64,000 nucleotides of DNA from Limnoperna fortunei (taxonomy: Eukaryota > Mollusca > Bivalvia > Mytilida > Modiolidae). The notes below the pieces were generated by a model, which was not told the DNA's origin, ran no database searches, and saw only the letters and a list, made by a program, of their open reading frames with translations. Positions within the stretch are counted from its first letter, which is position 1. Each line of letters opens with the position of its first letter. This document shows, one piece after another, positions 42,290-53,649 of the stretch. Position numbers and translations under genes: made by a program. The stretch spans positions 22,989,242 to 23,053,241 of the forward strand of contig OX104120.1 of the NCBI GenBank assembly GCA_944474755.1, read 5' to 3'.

Positions 42290-42497
42290 AATAATAGAAG
42301 AAGAAACGGAGCAAAAACAATATGTCTTCTCCAACTTAGATTGGTAACCATAATAAAAATAAGAAGAGGAACGGAGCAAAAACAATATGTCTCCCCAAAC
42401 TTAGATTGGTAACCATAATAATAAGAAGAAGAAGAAACGGAGCAAACACAAAATGTCTCCTTAAACTTCGATTAGTAACCATAATAATAAATATTAA
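42290..42497 (+). repeat. Three-copy tandem repeat, about 70-bp unit
   Basis: Each unit has AGAAGARGAACGGAGCAAA, AATATGTCTYC and TTAGATTGGTAACCATAATA. It directly precedes the 400-bp repeat. Confidence 0.82.
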
Positions 42498-42537
42498 ATC
42501 GAAAAAAACTTTGTCCTGGGCGACTTCTGGGACCATA

Positions 42538-42942
42538 CTGGGAGGGTTCCCAGTGCTCGACCCACAGAGCAGCCCAGCGCGTCCCTGGGTGGCGGATAGG
42601 GGAGACCCTCTCGTTGGGGGTTGTCAGGTCGTAATACGGAAAGCCTGACCGCGGACTGTAGTGGGTAACTTGTTTGGAGAGTGCCACGCTCCTTGCACGA
42701 TAAAGACCCCTTTTGTAGATTTCGAAAAAGAGCAGGCTCATTGTAGCCGCTACAAAAGGCTAAATTTTCCGCCCCTACCCAAAACTCCATACTTTTTCAG
42801 TGGAAGTCAAAATTGTATTCCCTGTGACCCATCCCGACCCCATTTTCCATTGATTTATTGTTTGTTAACTTGTTCCCGTCCTGAATATAGCTGAAATACT
42901 GCTCGCTGGACGTAAAGCAGACATCAAATCAATCAATCAATC
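42538..42942 (+). mobile_element. 400-bp repeat with (CAAT)n tail, plus-strand copy
   Basis: It matches 25553-25935 along its length (TTCCCAGTGCTCGACCCACA, GTCGTAATACGGAAAGCC, CCTGAATATAGCTGAAATAC) and ends CAAATCAATCAATCAATC. No coding capacity; a retroposed SINE or LINE tail is likely. Confidence 0.7.
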
Positions 42943-44265
42943 CCGGGCGACTAATTAGGACCAGTACTAATATAACAAAGAAACACATGTAGAATGTAGA
43001 ACGATTTTAAAATTAGATCTCTTTACCACTTCTAATGGAACAAAGAAACACATAATGTTGAACGGTTATAAAATAGATGTCTAACAGATAGGCCATTCCT
43101 AACAACGGTTTGTAACGCCGAGATCATTTGTTCGATAATAAAGCATCATTTGAAATTGGTTTTTTTTTACAAATGACCCTTATCGGCCTTTGCACTGTGT
43201 TCTATATATCAATAACGTACTTTTGACTTGATACTTTCTTATTTTCAAAATATAACATACTTCATTTACGGACTGTTAAATAAATGTATTATTGCCTGAG
43301 GTGTCCGCCTTGACTTCATTTATATACTTCTTATTGATTAAATAAATGCTAAATTTTGTTTATAATAATGAACATAGCGTTGATTAACTTTGCCATGAGG
43401 GAATAGCATTGTTTTTCATCTAGTAGAATAAAACATTGTTTTATCATCTTTGAAATGCTAAAGGACAATAATAAACTCCTGTTAATATGCTTTATATGGT
43501 CAGGCATATAATTTTGTCAATCTGGAAAGGTCAGACCTAAAATAACCTCCAGAAAATGAATCGGAAGAACGTAAAACAAAACTGTTAAGGAAACCTTCAC
43601 CGTTCGTTAGATCAAGTTGCAGCTGTTAAAATAGAAATTAAAACGTTGACTTATTTTCTATTCATCTCAGGTAATTAAAATTAAAACGTTGACTTATTTT
43701 CTATTCGTCTCAGGTAATTAAGTTCGTGCTACCATTAGTACATTTCTACAAGGTAAATATAATTACCTGATAGACTTCCGTCAGGTAAAATTTATATTAA
43801 ATATGTAGGAAGAAGTAGAAGTACTGCAAAATATAATTCGTCAAAATAGCTGTATGGACAAAGTCAATTTAACAAATATTAAGCAACATGGGTTCCGATT
43901 CCACTTTCGTTCGATGATATATATTTAGTACTTAGCATAAGATTTTGCACATACGATAAGATCCATATATTAAGCTTGCCGCGTTGAAATGTGCACAGAT
44001 CATCATGGTTAAATCACACACCAAACCCGTATCGCTTATAGTTTCTATATTATAAACAAAATATCACCCCTCGAACAGAGCCTTCATGGTGATATTTATG
44101 CCTCGAGTTTAATATAGGTGTGATATGGGGACACCCAAATGATATTTATAGATTATTACGTTGCATATTCCATATCAGCCCACGACTCCCATATCAAGCC
44201 TGAGAACTTCGCTCGCGGGCTGATACAAGGTACAATGCAATGTCATAATCTATTTATCATATTAA
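42943..44265. other. Intergenic; a 39-bp direct duplication at 43636-43722
   Basis: The unit with AAATTAAAACGTTGACTTAT and TCTCAGGTAATTAA occurs twice in a row. Nothing else recognised. Confidence 0.55.
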
Positions 44266-45779
44266 TCACTGGTGTTAAACTGATGATAGTAACGTACGTT
44301 ACTACCCTCCCAAGATGGCAGATGAAAAACTGATAAGATCGTTTTTTGTTATTATTTTCGTTCCTTTCGCATTTGAACCATCATTTTATTGGTAAGATTG
44401 AACCTACACTTCTGAAGAATATGAGTATTTCGTTTCTTGTGTTTTACAATACTCGTATAGACAGATATTCGACCATGAAAATTTGGCAATGATGATAGTA
44501 ACGACACGATTAAAATTACCAATGACGGTAGTAACGGGAAAGAGAGATGGTAGTAACGACAATTTTTTTTCCTAATTCAAAGATGTTTTGTCTTTTTGTT
44601 TTGTTTTGTTTGTTTCTTTGTTTGTTTGTTTTTTTTTTTTTGCTGGGTTAGCAATTGAACATTCAGCAGGCCCGGGATAAGAAGAAAGCTATGTTGTTGT
44701 CAGTATAAGTCTGTAGTATAAATATTCTTTAAATTGACTGTGAAAGGTTATAAAGTGTAATATGTAACTAAAAAATGACATTTTAGACTAAGAACCTTAT
44801 TCACGAAGCCTCCGTAAATTCCGCATGTGTGGAAGTCTTTACGGACCATTTCTACATCTTTTACGGAACGTTTACGGAAACTACGTCGTATTCAAAAAAC
44901 TTCCGTAAAGTTTAGGATGGTTTCAGACTTTTAGCGGAAAATTTACAGAATTAAACATTTAATTACGAATGTCAATAAACAATACCTTAATATCTAATTA
45001 ATAAATAATTGTATGTATGTATAACAGTTACAGATCTTGTTGAATGACAAACATGCTCTAATTTAGTCAAAATTGTGTTGTTCACTGAATGAACACAGTA
45101 TTCTAGTTAATAAAACAAAAAGAAAGCAAAAGTACCCACAACAAGGCTTTAACTTATCTATTGCTGATTAATGCAGAATTGAATCGATAGATTATAACAC
45201 ACTGTTTCGGTGTTTTTGCTGATTTCAAGAAGCTTGCTTTTGTGCAGCAATGACGTCATTTTCTGACGATATATAAAAAATCCTATTAACGTAAGATGGA
45301 CGAAAAAAAAGTACCGCAAAATAAATTGAAATAAACATATAAGACGATAATGAGACAAAAGCAATACCGAATACATAACGGTCAGGTTCTATTCCGTTCT
45401 ATTAGTCTTGTTTGTCTGCACTGGGAAAAAGGATAAAAAAAGTATTTATATTGTATGTAGTTTTTCTCTGTTCTCAGTGTTTTCCTTTGTTTCTTAAATG
45501 TCATTTGCTAGTGTTTTGTTTTTCTTGATTATAAAAGTGTAGTAGGCATGTTATTTTATGTATTTATTGCAGAAGTATTATTTGAAAATAAAAAGTAATT
45601 AATAAATTAAAATATTTCAAAATTTAACTTCTTCATGTTTTCCTTTGGACTTGATTAATACCTATTTTGACTCTAATTGTGCTCCGTATGTTTGATCATG
45701 TGATTTATAGTTCATGTATTTGATTGGTTAGTTCAATTTTGGCGCTAAGAGTTAATTTTCGATTGTTCTGGAGAAGAAA

Positions 45780-46830
45780 GGTGGAAAATATTTGAAAAGA
45801 TGTTGAATTGTGACAAATATTAGCAGCGACTGATTATTTATTGACTATATTCTCCGGACAAGCTAGTTTGACATTTGACGTGAGTTTTATTCTATTTTCT
45901 CTATTTTTCTAATTAATTTACTAACGACGTTCCTTGTGTGAAACTGATCTTTGTATTCATTTTCAACATATTTTTATAAGACAAATTGCATAGGCAAATA
46001 TAATATTGATAGAGATATATTTTTGAATACGGAAAAGAAGTATTTTATTTAGCGTTCAAATGTTAATTATATCTATCGTATCGAGTGAACTCTGTAAAAT
46101 CGATAATCCTAGTTAAAGGTGAACTCGCTTGTGTATTGGTCATTAACGTGTTTATTTTTTACCTGTAAAGTTCAAATAGTAATACTAACCGTTAAATGAC
46201 CAGATGGGTAAATAGTAGTCACTATATACTTTTTATATTATATTTTTGCATAGATTCCTATGACGCTGAATTATGGGTTGTTCTGTAATATGTTATGTTT
46301 TAATTATTTTTTTGTAAGGCATAGTAGTAAGGTTGAATATTTTGTTTACAGATTTGTAACAGTGTGTACTAGATGTACTAGAATCTATTTTGTTTGTGCC
46401 TTACAGTAACGGCCTTGCTCCACAAGTTGGTAAGCCATTAAATATGTATTTGTTATAAATGCTATATTATGAATTAGTTAAACTATATGTTCTAAAAGTA
46501 TATTTTATGTATATACTGAATTACGGTTTAATTGCGCTATAACACATTTGTTTATCTTATAAAAGTGTGACGGAATATAAAAGTTTATAAGCACATATGT
46601 ACAAATGACTTTTGTGCAAAGAAGATAGTTCATCGAATAGAATTGTAGTTTTACAATATTTGACTTATTTATTAGACTTAAGTTATGTTATAATATGTTA
46701 ATAGTATATATGTAATCGTTTATATTTTTATACCATTGTGTAACATTTCATTTATTGTTATTACAGGGTTATATATTGTTACTACATGTATAATAAACCC
46801 CTGAATCCAAGCCTTCTTGTTGTGGTTATT
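45780..46830 (+). ncRNA. Candidate three-exon non-coding transcript inside the 6.8-kb element
   Basis: Three splice-site-bounded blocks in order: one ending ACATTTGAC at 45879 before donor gtgagttt; 46353-46429 between acceptor ttttgtttacag and donor gtaagcc; and 46767 onward after acceptor attgttattacag, with AATAAA at 46792-46797 and a GT-rich stretch after it. No meaningful open frame. The last block also resembles the end of some LTRs, so an LTR remnant is an alternative. Confidence 0.25.
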
Positions 46831-47103
46831 TAACCAGATGACGATATTACTACAAAAGGGTATACAATGTAAATGGTTCAAACGAGCTCCAACTCAAAAA
46901 CAGAATGTCCAAATGAAAGTTGTAGTATTGCAGAAATAAATCTGTTCAAAGTTTCTCCCACGACAATTTATAATCCTGCCTGATTGAGTACACGACTATT
47001 TTGACCTTGTATAAATGGTGTGAAATTTAATACAATGAAAAATAATTAAGACTTTTATCTAGTGATGTAATAAAATTGGTTCAGCTTCCTTCAGCAAATC
47101 GAT

Positions 47104-47222
47104 TTTGTTTGTTTGTTTGAATAGTGTTTTGCTTTCAGCAATTTTTCAGCTAAATGATGGCATCCAGTTTTTATTGGGAGAGAAAGCCGGAGTACCTGGA
47201 GAGAACTCCCGACCTGCGGTAG
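47104..47222 (-). mobile_element. 5'-truncated SINE with 12-bp TSD
   Basis: The minus strand has only the core and 3' end (ACTCCGGCTTTCTCTCCCAA, then TTTAGCTGAAAAATTGCTGA). It is flanked by CAGCAAATCGAT on both sides (47092-47103, 47223-47234). The tRNA head was lost on insertion, as expected for incomplete reverse transcription. Confidence 0.85.
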
Positions 47223-48589
47223 CAGCAAATCGATGGTGAAAGGCAAATAAAATTAGGCAATTAGGCATGGCATTACCATTTGGTATGTTATTAAAACCTT
47301 AATACTTCGAAAAAAAACTATTGGGTGATTTGACATTTGCTTTGCTCCAGTGGGCAGTATCTCAGCTATGTTCAGACTGTGACGAGAACAAATAATCAAC
47401 GCAAAAAGGGCAATAAATAAATTCATAGATTCTTATTTTTTTAATTTGAAGCAGCCAGGTGCAAAAAATTGTACTAAACATATATGAAAATAAAGAAATA
47501 CAAAATAGCGGGCGAACAGAGTTCTAGGAATTTGTTTTATTATGGCCTGAAGGTAATACGTTGTTATTGTTTGTTTTTATCTTCGTTTGTTATTATTATT
47601 AACACGGTACTCCATACATGAAACCCATTAATTAAATACCAGCTTATCTTATAATGGTCTAAACTTAGGCATTTATTCCAGGATTTTCGGGTCATTCTCG
47701 GTTGGGTGGTTCCTGCAATAATCTCTGTTTGAATTCAAAAAGCAGTATTTTCTGTAAAACCCACCTTACCAGGTTGTTTAAAGTAAATATAAGTTACGAG
47801 AAAATTCCTGGTTTTATGATGATAGAAGAAAATACAAAATTTTAATGAAATACGATGTAACATAGTGAAGTTAAGTGGTAGTTATCAAGAGAATATTAAA
47901 CGGACATAGCTCATTCCTGACTGGGAACAGTGTGTTTTTTAAATAAAACGTGGGGATTCCAGTAAATAAAACTTGAGCTATTTTTAGAACTTGGATAAGA
48001 TTCATGCCTTGTTCTTATATAATAAAGAAAAAATTATTTTTCTGAGGTCAATATTTCACAATGAGACTGTGTCCGACTAGTTACCAAACGAGTGAATACA
48101 CACTGTAAACTCATTTATTGGCTTTTTATTCCATAAAAAAAATTATCCTGACCCCAAATGCCTGTGATCAGATTGCTTGAAAATTCAAATTTGAGGAAAA
48201 ACTCAGATATTTGATGAAAATCTCAATTTTAGAAGTTTTATGAAACACAGGCCAGGACATTTAACCACCTTCAAATAAATTATAAATATTTAAGAATTTG
48301 GGGAAATATTTTTTCTGTCTATAAATAAATCACGAGCACCTGGTGCACATTGAATAACCGCTTATTCATGGTATTGGTTGTTTTACAGTGAACATCACGC
48401 CATAGGATATTATTTTGCTATTTTCATACCCAGATAGAATATTATGGCTATTCCTTTAAGTAAAACATCAATTGCCGTTTGGTTCATTGTTATCAATTAA
48501 CGCAATATTTGAATAAACTTATGCGTAAATCTCCAATAATAATGCGTGATTTTTCAAAATTAACGCGTAATTAATACTTACGCGTTAAT

Positions 48590-49085
48590 ACGGTAATATA
48601 TTGGGTAATTTTTTATTTGTTACCTGTAATTTTTTTTTATGACGCGTAATTTATGGGTCAATAAAACAGCCTGTTACAAACAACGAAATCTTCAAAGATG
48701 ACTGCATGTATTTGTTAATTTTGTTTGAATAATGTTTAACGCCACTTTCAGCAATTTTTCAGCTATATCACGGCGTCCAGTTTTTATTAGGGGAGGAAGC
48801 CGGAGTACCCGGAGAGAACCCCCGACCTTCGGTAGGAAAACTGGCAATCCTTGTCAATTAAGATTGGAGTAGAGTACATCCTGCCCGCAGTGAGACTCGA
48901 AACCGCAACCTCAGTGTTGACAGACACGTGATTAATAGTAGACGAACTACTCTAACCACTCGGCCACCGAGGCCCCTGACTGCATGTAGGCATTTACATG
49001 GATACTAGTTTTCTGCAACGGATTCAAGAAACAGTTGTTTATTGTTTCAGAATTAGCGAATCAGATACATAAGACGACGGCTTAA
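48590..49085. repeat. Left arm of an inner inverted repeat (right arm 50528-50715)
   Basis: ACAGCCTGTTACAAAC, TTCTGCAACGGATTCAA and GACGGCTTAAGGACT occur here in this order and recur inverted at 50528-50715. The two arms flank the Tc1-like gene; the left arm is split by a SINE at 48711. Confidence 0.65.
48711..48976 (-). mobile_element. tRNA-headed SINE, full-length copy 2 with 12-bp TSD
   Basis: Minus-strand order: GGGGCCTCGGTGGCCGAGTG head with A box, B-box GGTTTCGAGTCTC, core CCGGGTACTCCGGCTTCC, then AGCTGAAAAATTGCTGAAAG and a GGCGTTAAAC end. The perfect duplication TGACTGCATGTA flanks it (48699-48710, 48977-48988), so it is recent. The SINE lies in one arm of the inner inverted repeat and the other arm lacks it, so it arrived after that repeat formed. 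Confidence 0.9.
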
Positions 49086-49456
49086 GGACTTTTAAAGGAA
49101 AGAAAACAAAATCGTATGGCTACCACTCGAATTTCGGCGATTTTTTTACTTTATTTAGTTATGTAAACGGAGTGAACTTGTTAATCATGTTAATATATAC
49201 ACCCCGCCATAAGTTAAGCAACGCCTACATTTTTTTATAATTTCAAAAATCGGAATGAATATTAAATTTGTGTTATTTATGTACTACAGCAATCATTCGA
49301 GCACGGGAAAGTGACTTTAATTAACTCTTCAGGTAAATCTTTAAATAGCAAAACCAGTTTGTCATACGGTAGTCCAGCACTCCTAAAGCCTTGTTTTCCT
49401 TAAAGATTTAGTGTTCATCTCCTGTTCTTTTTCGACTTCATCTTTACATTTTTACA

Positions 49457-50289
49457 ATGCTTAGACGGAAATTTAGTGAAGCTGAGAAGTAGCAGATCGT
49501 CGGAATGCGTAATAGTGGACAGAGCATGCGTCAGATAGCACAAAACTTTGGCATTCACTTTAGTATTGTATCGCGGCTACTGAAACGTCATCAAGATAAT
49601 GGAATTATCCAGGAACGTCCTAGGTCAGGTCGACCACTAAACACATCTGAAAGGAAGGATAGAGCACTCGTTCGTGTAGCCAAACGCCAACCGTTTGCCA
49701 CTGCAAGATATCTTCGTGATGATTGGAATATTGCAACCAGAGTCGCCGTATGAACAGTTAACAGGCTCCTAAACAATGCAAGGTTGAGAGCTCGTCGTCC
49801 CTTGAAACGTCCACTGTTGACACAGAAACATCGCCAAGCACGTTTAGAGTGGGCATGATATCTCCGCCATTGGAATGTTCAAAGCTGGCGACGAGTACAC
49901 TGGACAGACGAAAGCAGATTCCTTCTTCGTCATATAGATGAGCGTATGTGCGTTTGGAGACAACGAGGCACAGACCCATCTTTATGGATGACAACGCAAG
50001 ACCTCACCGAGCTGCAATTGTACGTGATGTTGTCGAAAGGGAAGTTATTGGGCATCTTCCATGGCCATCCATGTCACTCGATATGAATCCAATTGAAGAT
50101 TTGTGGGATATCATTGGCCGTAAAATCAATAACAGAGCACCTGCTTGTCAAAATGTCCAAGAACTACGTGTTGCCATTCCAAATGAATGGCAGAATTTAC
50201 CACATGCTACACTTCGTCGTTTAGTCAACAGCATGAGGAGGCGAGTTAATGAACTGTACCGGAAACGTGGTGGTTACACGACTTACTGA
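49457..50289 (+). pseudogene. Tc1/mariner-type DD34E transposase, dead
   Basis: Start ATG at 49457. The N-terminal helix-turn-helix reads SGQSMRQIAQNFGIHFSIVS then RLLKRHQDNGIIQERPRSGR, typical of Tc1-like DNA-binding domains. The first catalytic Asp is in VHWTDESRFLL, the second in FMDDNARPHRA and the Glu in SLDMNPIEDLW. The spacing between the last two is 34 residues, so DD34E. In-frame stops lie at 49490-49492, 49751-49753 and near 49857. Between the first and second Asp only about 30 residues remain where roughly 90 are expected, an internal deletion with frame change near 49970. I could not find convincing TIRs. Confidence 0.85.
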
Positions 50290-51054
50290 GTATTTTTGCA
50301 TTTAACATATTTCAAAGTGACTTTTATCACTGAAAGTTGACCTGTGATAATGTGTTTACTTTAAGTGCATGAAATTGAAGAATGCAATCAAACTTATTTT
50401 TTGACTAATGAAAGTTATATTTGCCCTGTTTTTTTTATATCTTTGCCGAAATTCGTGGTCATACGTTATCGCAATGTTTGACGATTTTGTGACATTTTGT
50501 AATTTACTATTTTGCTACCTTTGAATGATACTAGTCCTTAAGCCGTCACATTGTGTGTCTGCAACAATAATCAAAGGTTTCTTAAACATGTTGAATCCGT
50601 TGCAGAAATCTATCTCTGTCTCCATGAAAACGCCTACTTTGAAAATTTCATGGTTTGTAACAGCCTGTTTCATTGGCCCATAAAAATACGCGTAATACAT
50701 AAAAAATTAAATAAAAATTACGCATATACAGGAACCTATAAATTATATATAGGAACTTCTCGTTACTATCATCACATAAGGTGCAAAATCTGACGTTACC
50801 ATCATTAAACATTGACGTTACTATCATCATTGACAATTTTTTCTAGTCGAATATCTGGCAATAGGAGGATTGTACAACACAAAATACTTAATACTAATAT
50901 TCTTCAGAAGTGTAGGCTCAATCTTACAAAGAAAATGGTGGTTAAAACGCGAAAGAATCGAACATAAAGACAAAAAACGATCTTAGCAGTTTTTTCATCT
51001 GCCATCTTGGGATGGTAGTAACGTACGTTACTATCATCAGTTTAACACCAGTGA

Positions 51055-51445
51055 TTAATGAACAAAATTAATCTTCAACTTGTCATGAAAATAATTTATT
51101 TATAAACAAAATGATACATTTCTGGGTACAACATAACTTTCTTTGATCCTCGACGTCATCATTGACGTCAGCCTGATATCGATTGACAACGGGCTGATAG
51201 GCGTATCGTTCTGTCGTAAATGGTAACGGCGATAGCAGCCCGTTACAACTTCTGGTTGTACTTTTTGCATGGGAAAAAACGTCTAAAACAATGCTAAATA
51301 TGTGATTATCTCTGTTCTCTTTTTTTTTACAAACCGCTTAACCAGTGTGGTAAAAATATTTCTCGCCACTCGTGAATAGGTGTTTCAAAACAGTTGATTG
51401 ATTTAAAATGATAACCACATAATAAAAAATAATATAGGATTAAAC
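51055..51445. other. Right flank of the 6.8-kb element, no gene
   Basis: Nothing recognised other than GACGTCA-type short repeats near 51155. Confidence 0.4.
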
Positions 51446-51553
51446 ACTGGGTTTTAGGAAATTATCAATGTGTAAACTCCGGCGACTCACTCACAAACTA
51501 AAGGAGTCGCCGGAGTTTACACATTGATAATTTCCTAAAACCCAGTGTTTAAT
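51446..51553. repeat. Hairpin at the start of the 490-bp repeat
   Basis: About 50-bp arms: GATTAAACACTGGGTTTTAG through CCGGCGACTC and their inverted copy, ending CCCAGTGTTTAATC. The right arm is also the first part of the 490-bp repeat; the copy at 23741 lacks the left arm. Confidence 0.85.
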
Positions 51554-51980
51554 CCTTATAATTCTGTGAAATAATAGTTGCGGTTTTTAAAACATCAAAA
51601 ACAGTTACAGAAACCTATCTAGACCTCAAAACGTACCTAGACCGGAAAACGTAGGGATATGCAAAACATAGTACCAAAGGAATCGCGGTTCTTTAGATAT
51701 TGATATGAAAAAAAAAACAAAATGAACACTAAATTGTATTTATATTATATATTTATTTGAAATCTCAATCGATTTCATTGAAAATCATTGTGGCAGAGAA
51801 AAAATTGTCCCCTCTTCCTGACGATACGCTAGGAGGACGCCATCTTGTTTACCTTGGATACTGAAAGTAGTCCGCTCAGAGGAAATATCGATATATAAAT
51901 TATCTGAGAAGACGCCATTTAAGTGTTTTTATCCAATCAAAGCTCTTAATATAAATAAATTACAGCATGAATAGAATTAT
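51504..51980 (+). repeat. 490-bp interspersed repeat, copy 2
   Basis: It aligns with 23741-24225 on the same strand, sharing AGACCTCAAAACGTACCT, ACGATACGCTAGGAGGACG-type blocks and 'ATATCGATATATAAATTATC'. It lies in the long intron downstream of AMT exon 1b. Confidence 0.75.
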
Positions 51981-52064
51981 TGACGCTTAAACATCTCCCA
52001 TTTATCGCGTAATCAAGTCATTACCGTTAAACTCCGGTTGGAAGAATTGGCACTTTTCGCAAAT

Positions 52065-52370
52065 TTGAATTTTTGATATCGAATAATTTTTTATATATAA
52101 AAAATGCATTTTTGATATCAAAAATCATTTGGTTTATATCAGAAATACATTTTGTAATAGAAAATGATTGTTTGATACAAGAAAACGATGTTTTGATATC
52201 AAAGAATGCCTTTTTAATCAGAAAAATATTTTTTATATCAGAAAATGAGTGATTTTTCAAAGCTCACGAAGATAAACAAGAAAAACAAGCAGAGTTTTAT
52301 GGTAGGTAACCATTGTTTCACGATGCTTTTTGATATAAAGAATTCGATTTTTATATAAGAAAATCCGTTC
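52065..52370. repeat. AT-rich minisatellite, about 22-bp unit, beside AMT exon 1b
   Basis: Imperfect units around TTTTTTATATCAGAAAATG are repeated about ten times, resuming at 52325-52370. It ends some 60 bp from the exon 1b donor. The open frame seen across it on the minus strand is a by-product of the unit length. Confidence 0.7.
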
Positions 52371-52428
52371 TAGAGAATAAATAGTAACAAGGCGCCTCAT
52401 ACATCATAGCCATTGAAATAGTACTTAC

Positions 52429-52606
52429 AAAAAATACAACTCCCCATGATTATCAGGAAAAAATGATCCGATCCCTCTGCGGCATCTTTCTCCCATTGTA
52501 AAGAAGCATTCAGATCCGATTCCAGTCCATCCTGTCGAATTATAGTAGAATTAAGCACCTTTTCCAGGTCCGACAAGCGCTTTTCCAATAATTGTGTGGA
52601 AGCCAT
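52429..52606 (-). CDS. AMT: AMT alternative exon 1b (or orphan duplicate first exon)
   Basis: 59 codons plus one base (T) before a consensus donor gtaagtac. The ATG is at 52606-52604. The peptide MASTQLLEKRLSDLEKVLNS ... SDHFFLIIMGSCIF aligns with exon 1a and ends in the same phase after the same helix, so joining it to exon 2 (13725) restores an uninterrupted AMT of 491 residues. It contains an NAS glycosylation motif. No other AMT exon lies between 22.6 and 52.4 kb, so either it is an alternative promoter/first exon of the same gene with a 38.7-kb intron, or it is what remains of a tandem duplicate. Intact frame, start and donor favour function. Confidence 0.75.
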
Positions 52607-53054
52607 TGCTAATTTGATGACTGTCTATTTGTGTTATTGTCATCTAAATAATATCACAATTAATAGATCATTTGATACGCATGACTTCATTGATGACTTA
52701 CTTATTGTTTGTTTGACACCTTTATAAGAAGAAATGCTTTTATTTTGTCAAATTGAACAAAGAATTTGTTGACATAATTAGCACTAATGGACTGTGAAAT
52801 ACAAAAAAAAACAGGAAGCTTTAGGGAAAGAAGATTAGTAAATGGTCTCTGACGTCGTGATGGAAAGATATAATATAAAATAAAAATATCCGAAGAAGGC
52901 AAAAAACACAGGTAAATATATGTCACATTCTTCAGTTCTGTCGAAAGTTGTGGGTTTTCACCGGTTACAAAAACTGAATACGATATATCTGCATTTCACT
53001 CATTAATTTTGTTTAAATAACTGTCTTGTGTTTTTATGTGTTTTAACCTTCTTT
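52607..53054. other. Region upstream of AMT exon 1b
   Basis: Expected location of the exon 1b promoter; no clear motif or repeat seen. Confidence 0.3.
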
Positions 53055-53255
53055 ATCCTCCCAAGTCAAGAGTTCTGATTCCACGTTCGCTACATCATCA
53101 CCATTCTTTATCCCAAGTCAAGAGTTCTGATTCGACGTTCGCTCCATCATCACCATTCTTCATATTCCCATGTCAGGGTTTCTGATTCCGCGTTCGTTCC
53201 ATCAACACGTGATAATGGAGCGAACGTGGAATCAGAACCCTTGACTAGGAAGGAT
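53055..53255. mobile_element. Foldback, GTTCGCTCCAT family, copy 2 with triplicated arm
   Basis: The arm CCCAAGTCAAGAGTTCTGAT to GTTCGCTCCATCATCACCAT is present three times in a row, then once inverted (ATGGAGCGAACGTGGAATCA to GGAAGGAT). Both flanks contain a copy of 'GTGTTTTAACCTTCTTTA'-like sequence, so a wider duplication surrounds it. 53256-53649 holds no gene. Confidence 0.75.
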
Positions 53256-53649
53256 GGGCCTTTTTTATTTGTGTTTTAAAACCTTCTTTTATTGAGATCT
53301 ATACTATGTAGTTTTAGCATTTAAGTAAAAATTAGTTTTTATGTTAGTCTGTAAGGGAATGTAGCTTATGTGTGTTTTTGTCGGTATAATAATGTCCATA
53401 GAGCTTATTTATGTATTGTATCTTGGTTAAAACGCTCATCAGATCTTGTTCTTTGTTTGATACTGTACCGACTTTAAATAAAATCTGTGTCTTTTCTTCC
53501 TTTAAGTGGGTTTAAACCCATTACACAATTTTTTGTTACACCTAATTCCTATTTTCTTGACATAAACTTGCCGGGATCACCGAGTGACGAATGTTAAACC
53601 TGTTAAGATCTAGCAGCACAATTTGATAAATAAATAAAAAAAATTGAAG

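Larger units (their letters stand above)
44266..51054. mobile_element. 6.8-kb composite DNA element with about 300-bp TIRs and GATRGTAACG motifs
   Basis: The left TIR (44266-44567) and right TIR (50762-51054) are inverted copies at roughly 80 percent identity by eye. They begin TCACTGGTGTTAAACTGATG and each contains the palindrome TAGTAACGTACGTTACTA and further GATGATAGTAACG copies inside. TTAA borders both ends (44262-44265, 51055-51058), fitting a TTAA target duplication, though the local ATTAAT leaves this ambiguous. No transposase of its own is visible. It contains two SINEs, a dead Tc1/mariner-type gene and candidate non-coding exons. Confidence 0.78.

Noticed and set aside
42494..42790. 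Minus-strand 98- and 89-residue frames
   Set aside because: They lie antisense within the 400-bp (CAAT)n-tailed repeat, which also has no conserved frame in its other copy.
22585..52428. A second complete AMT gene starting at exon 1b
   Set aside because: No other AMT-like exon is visible in this interval; only exon 1b itself is present.
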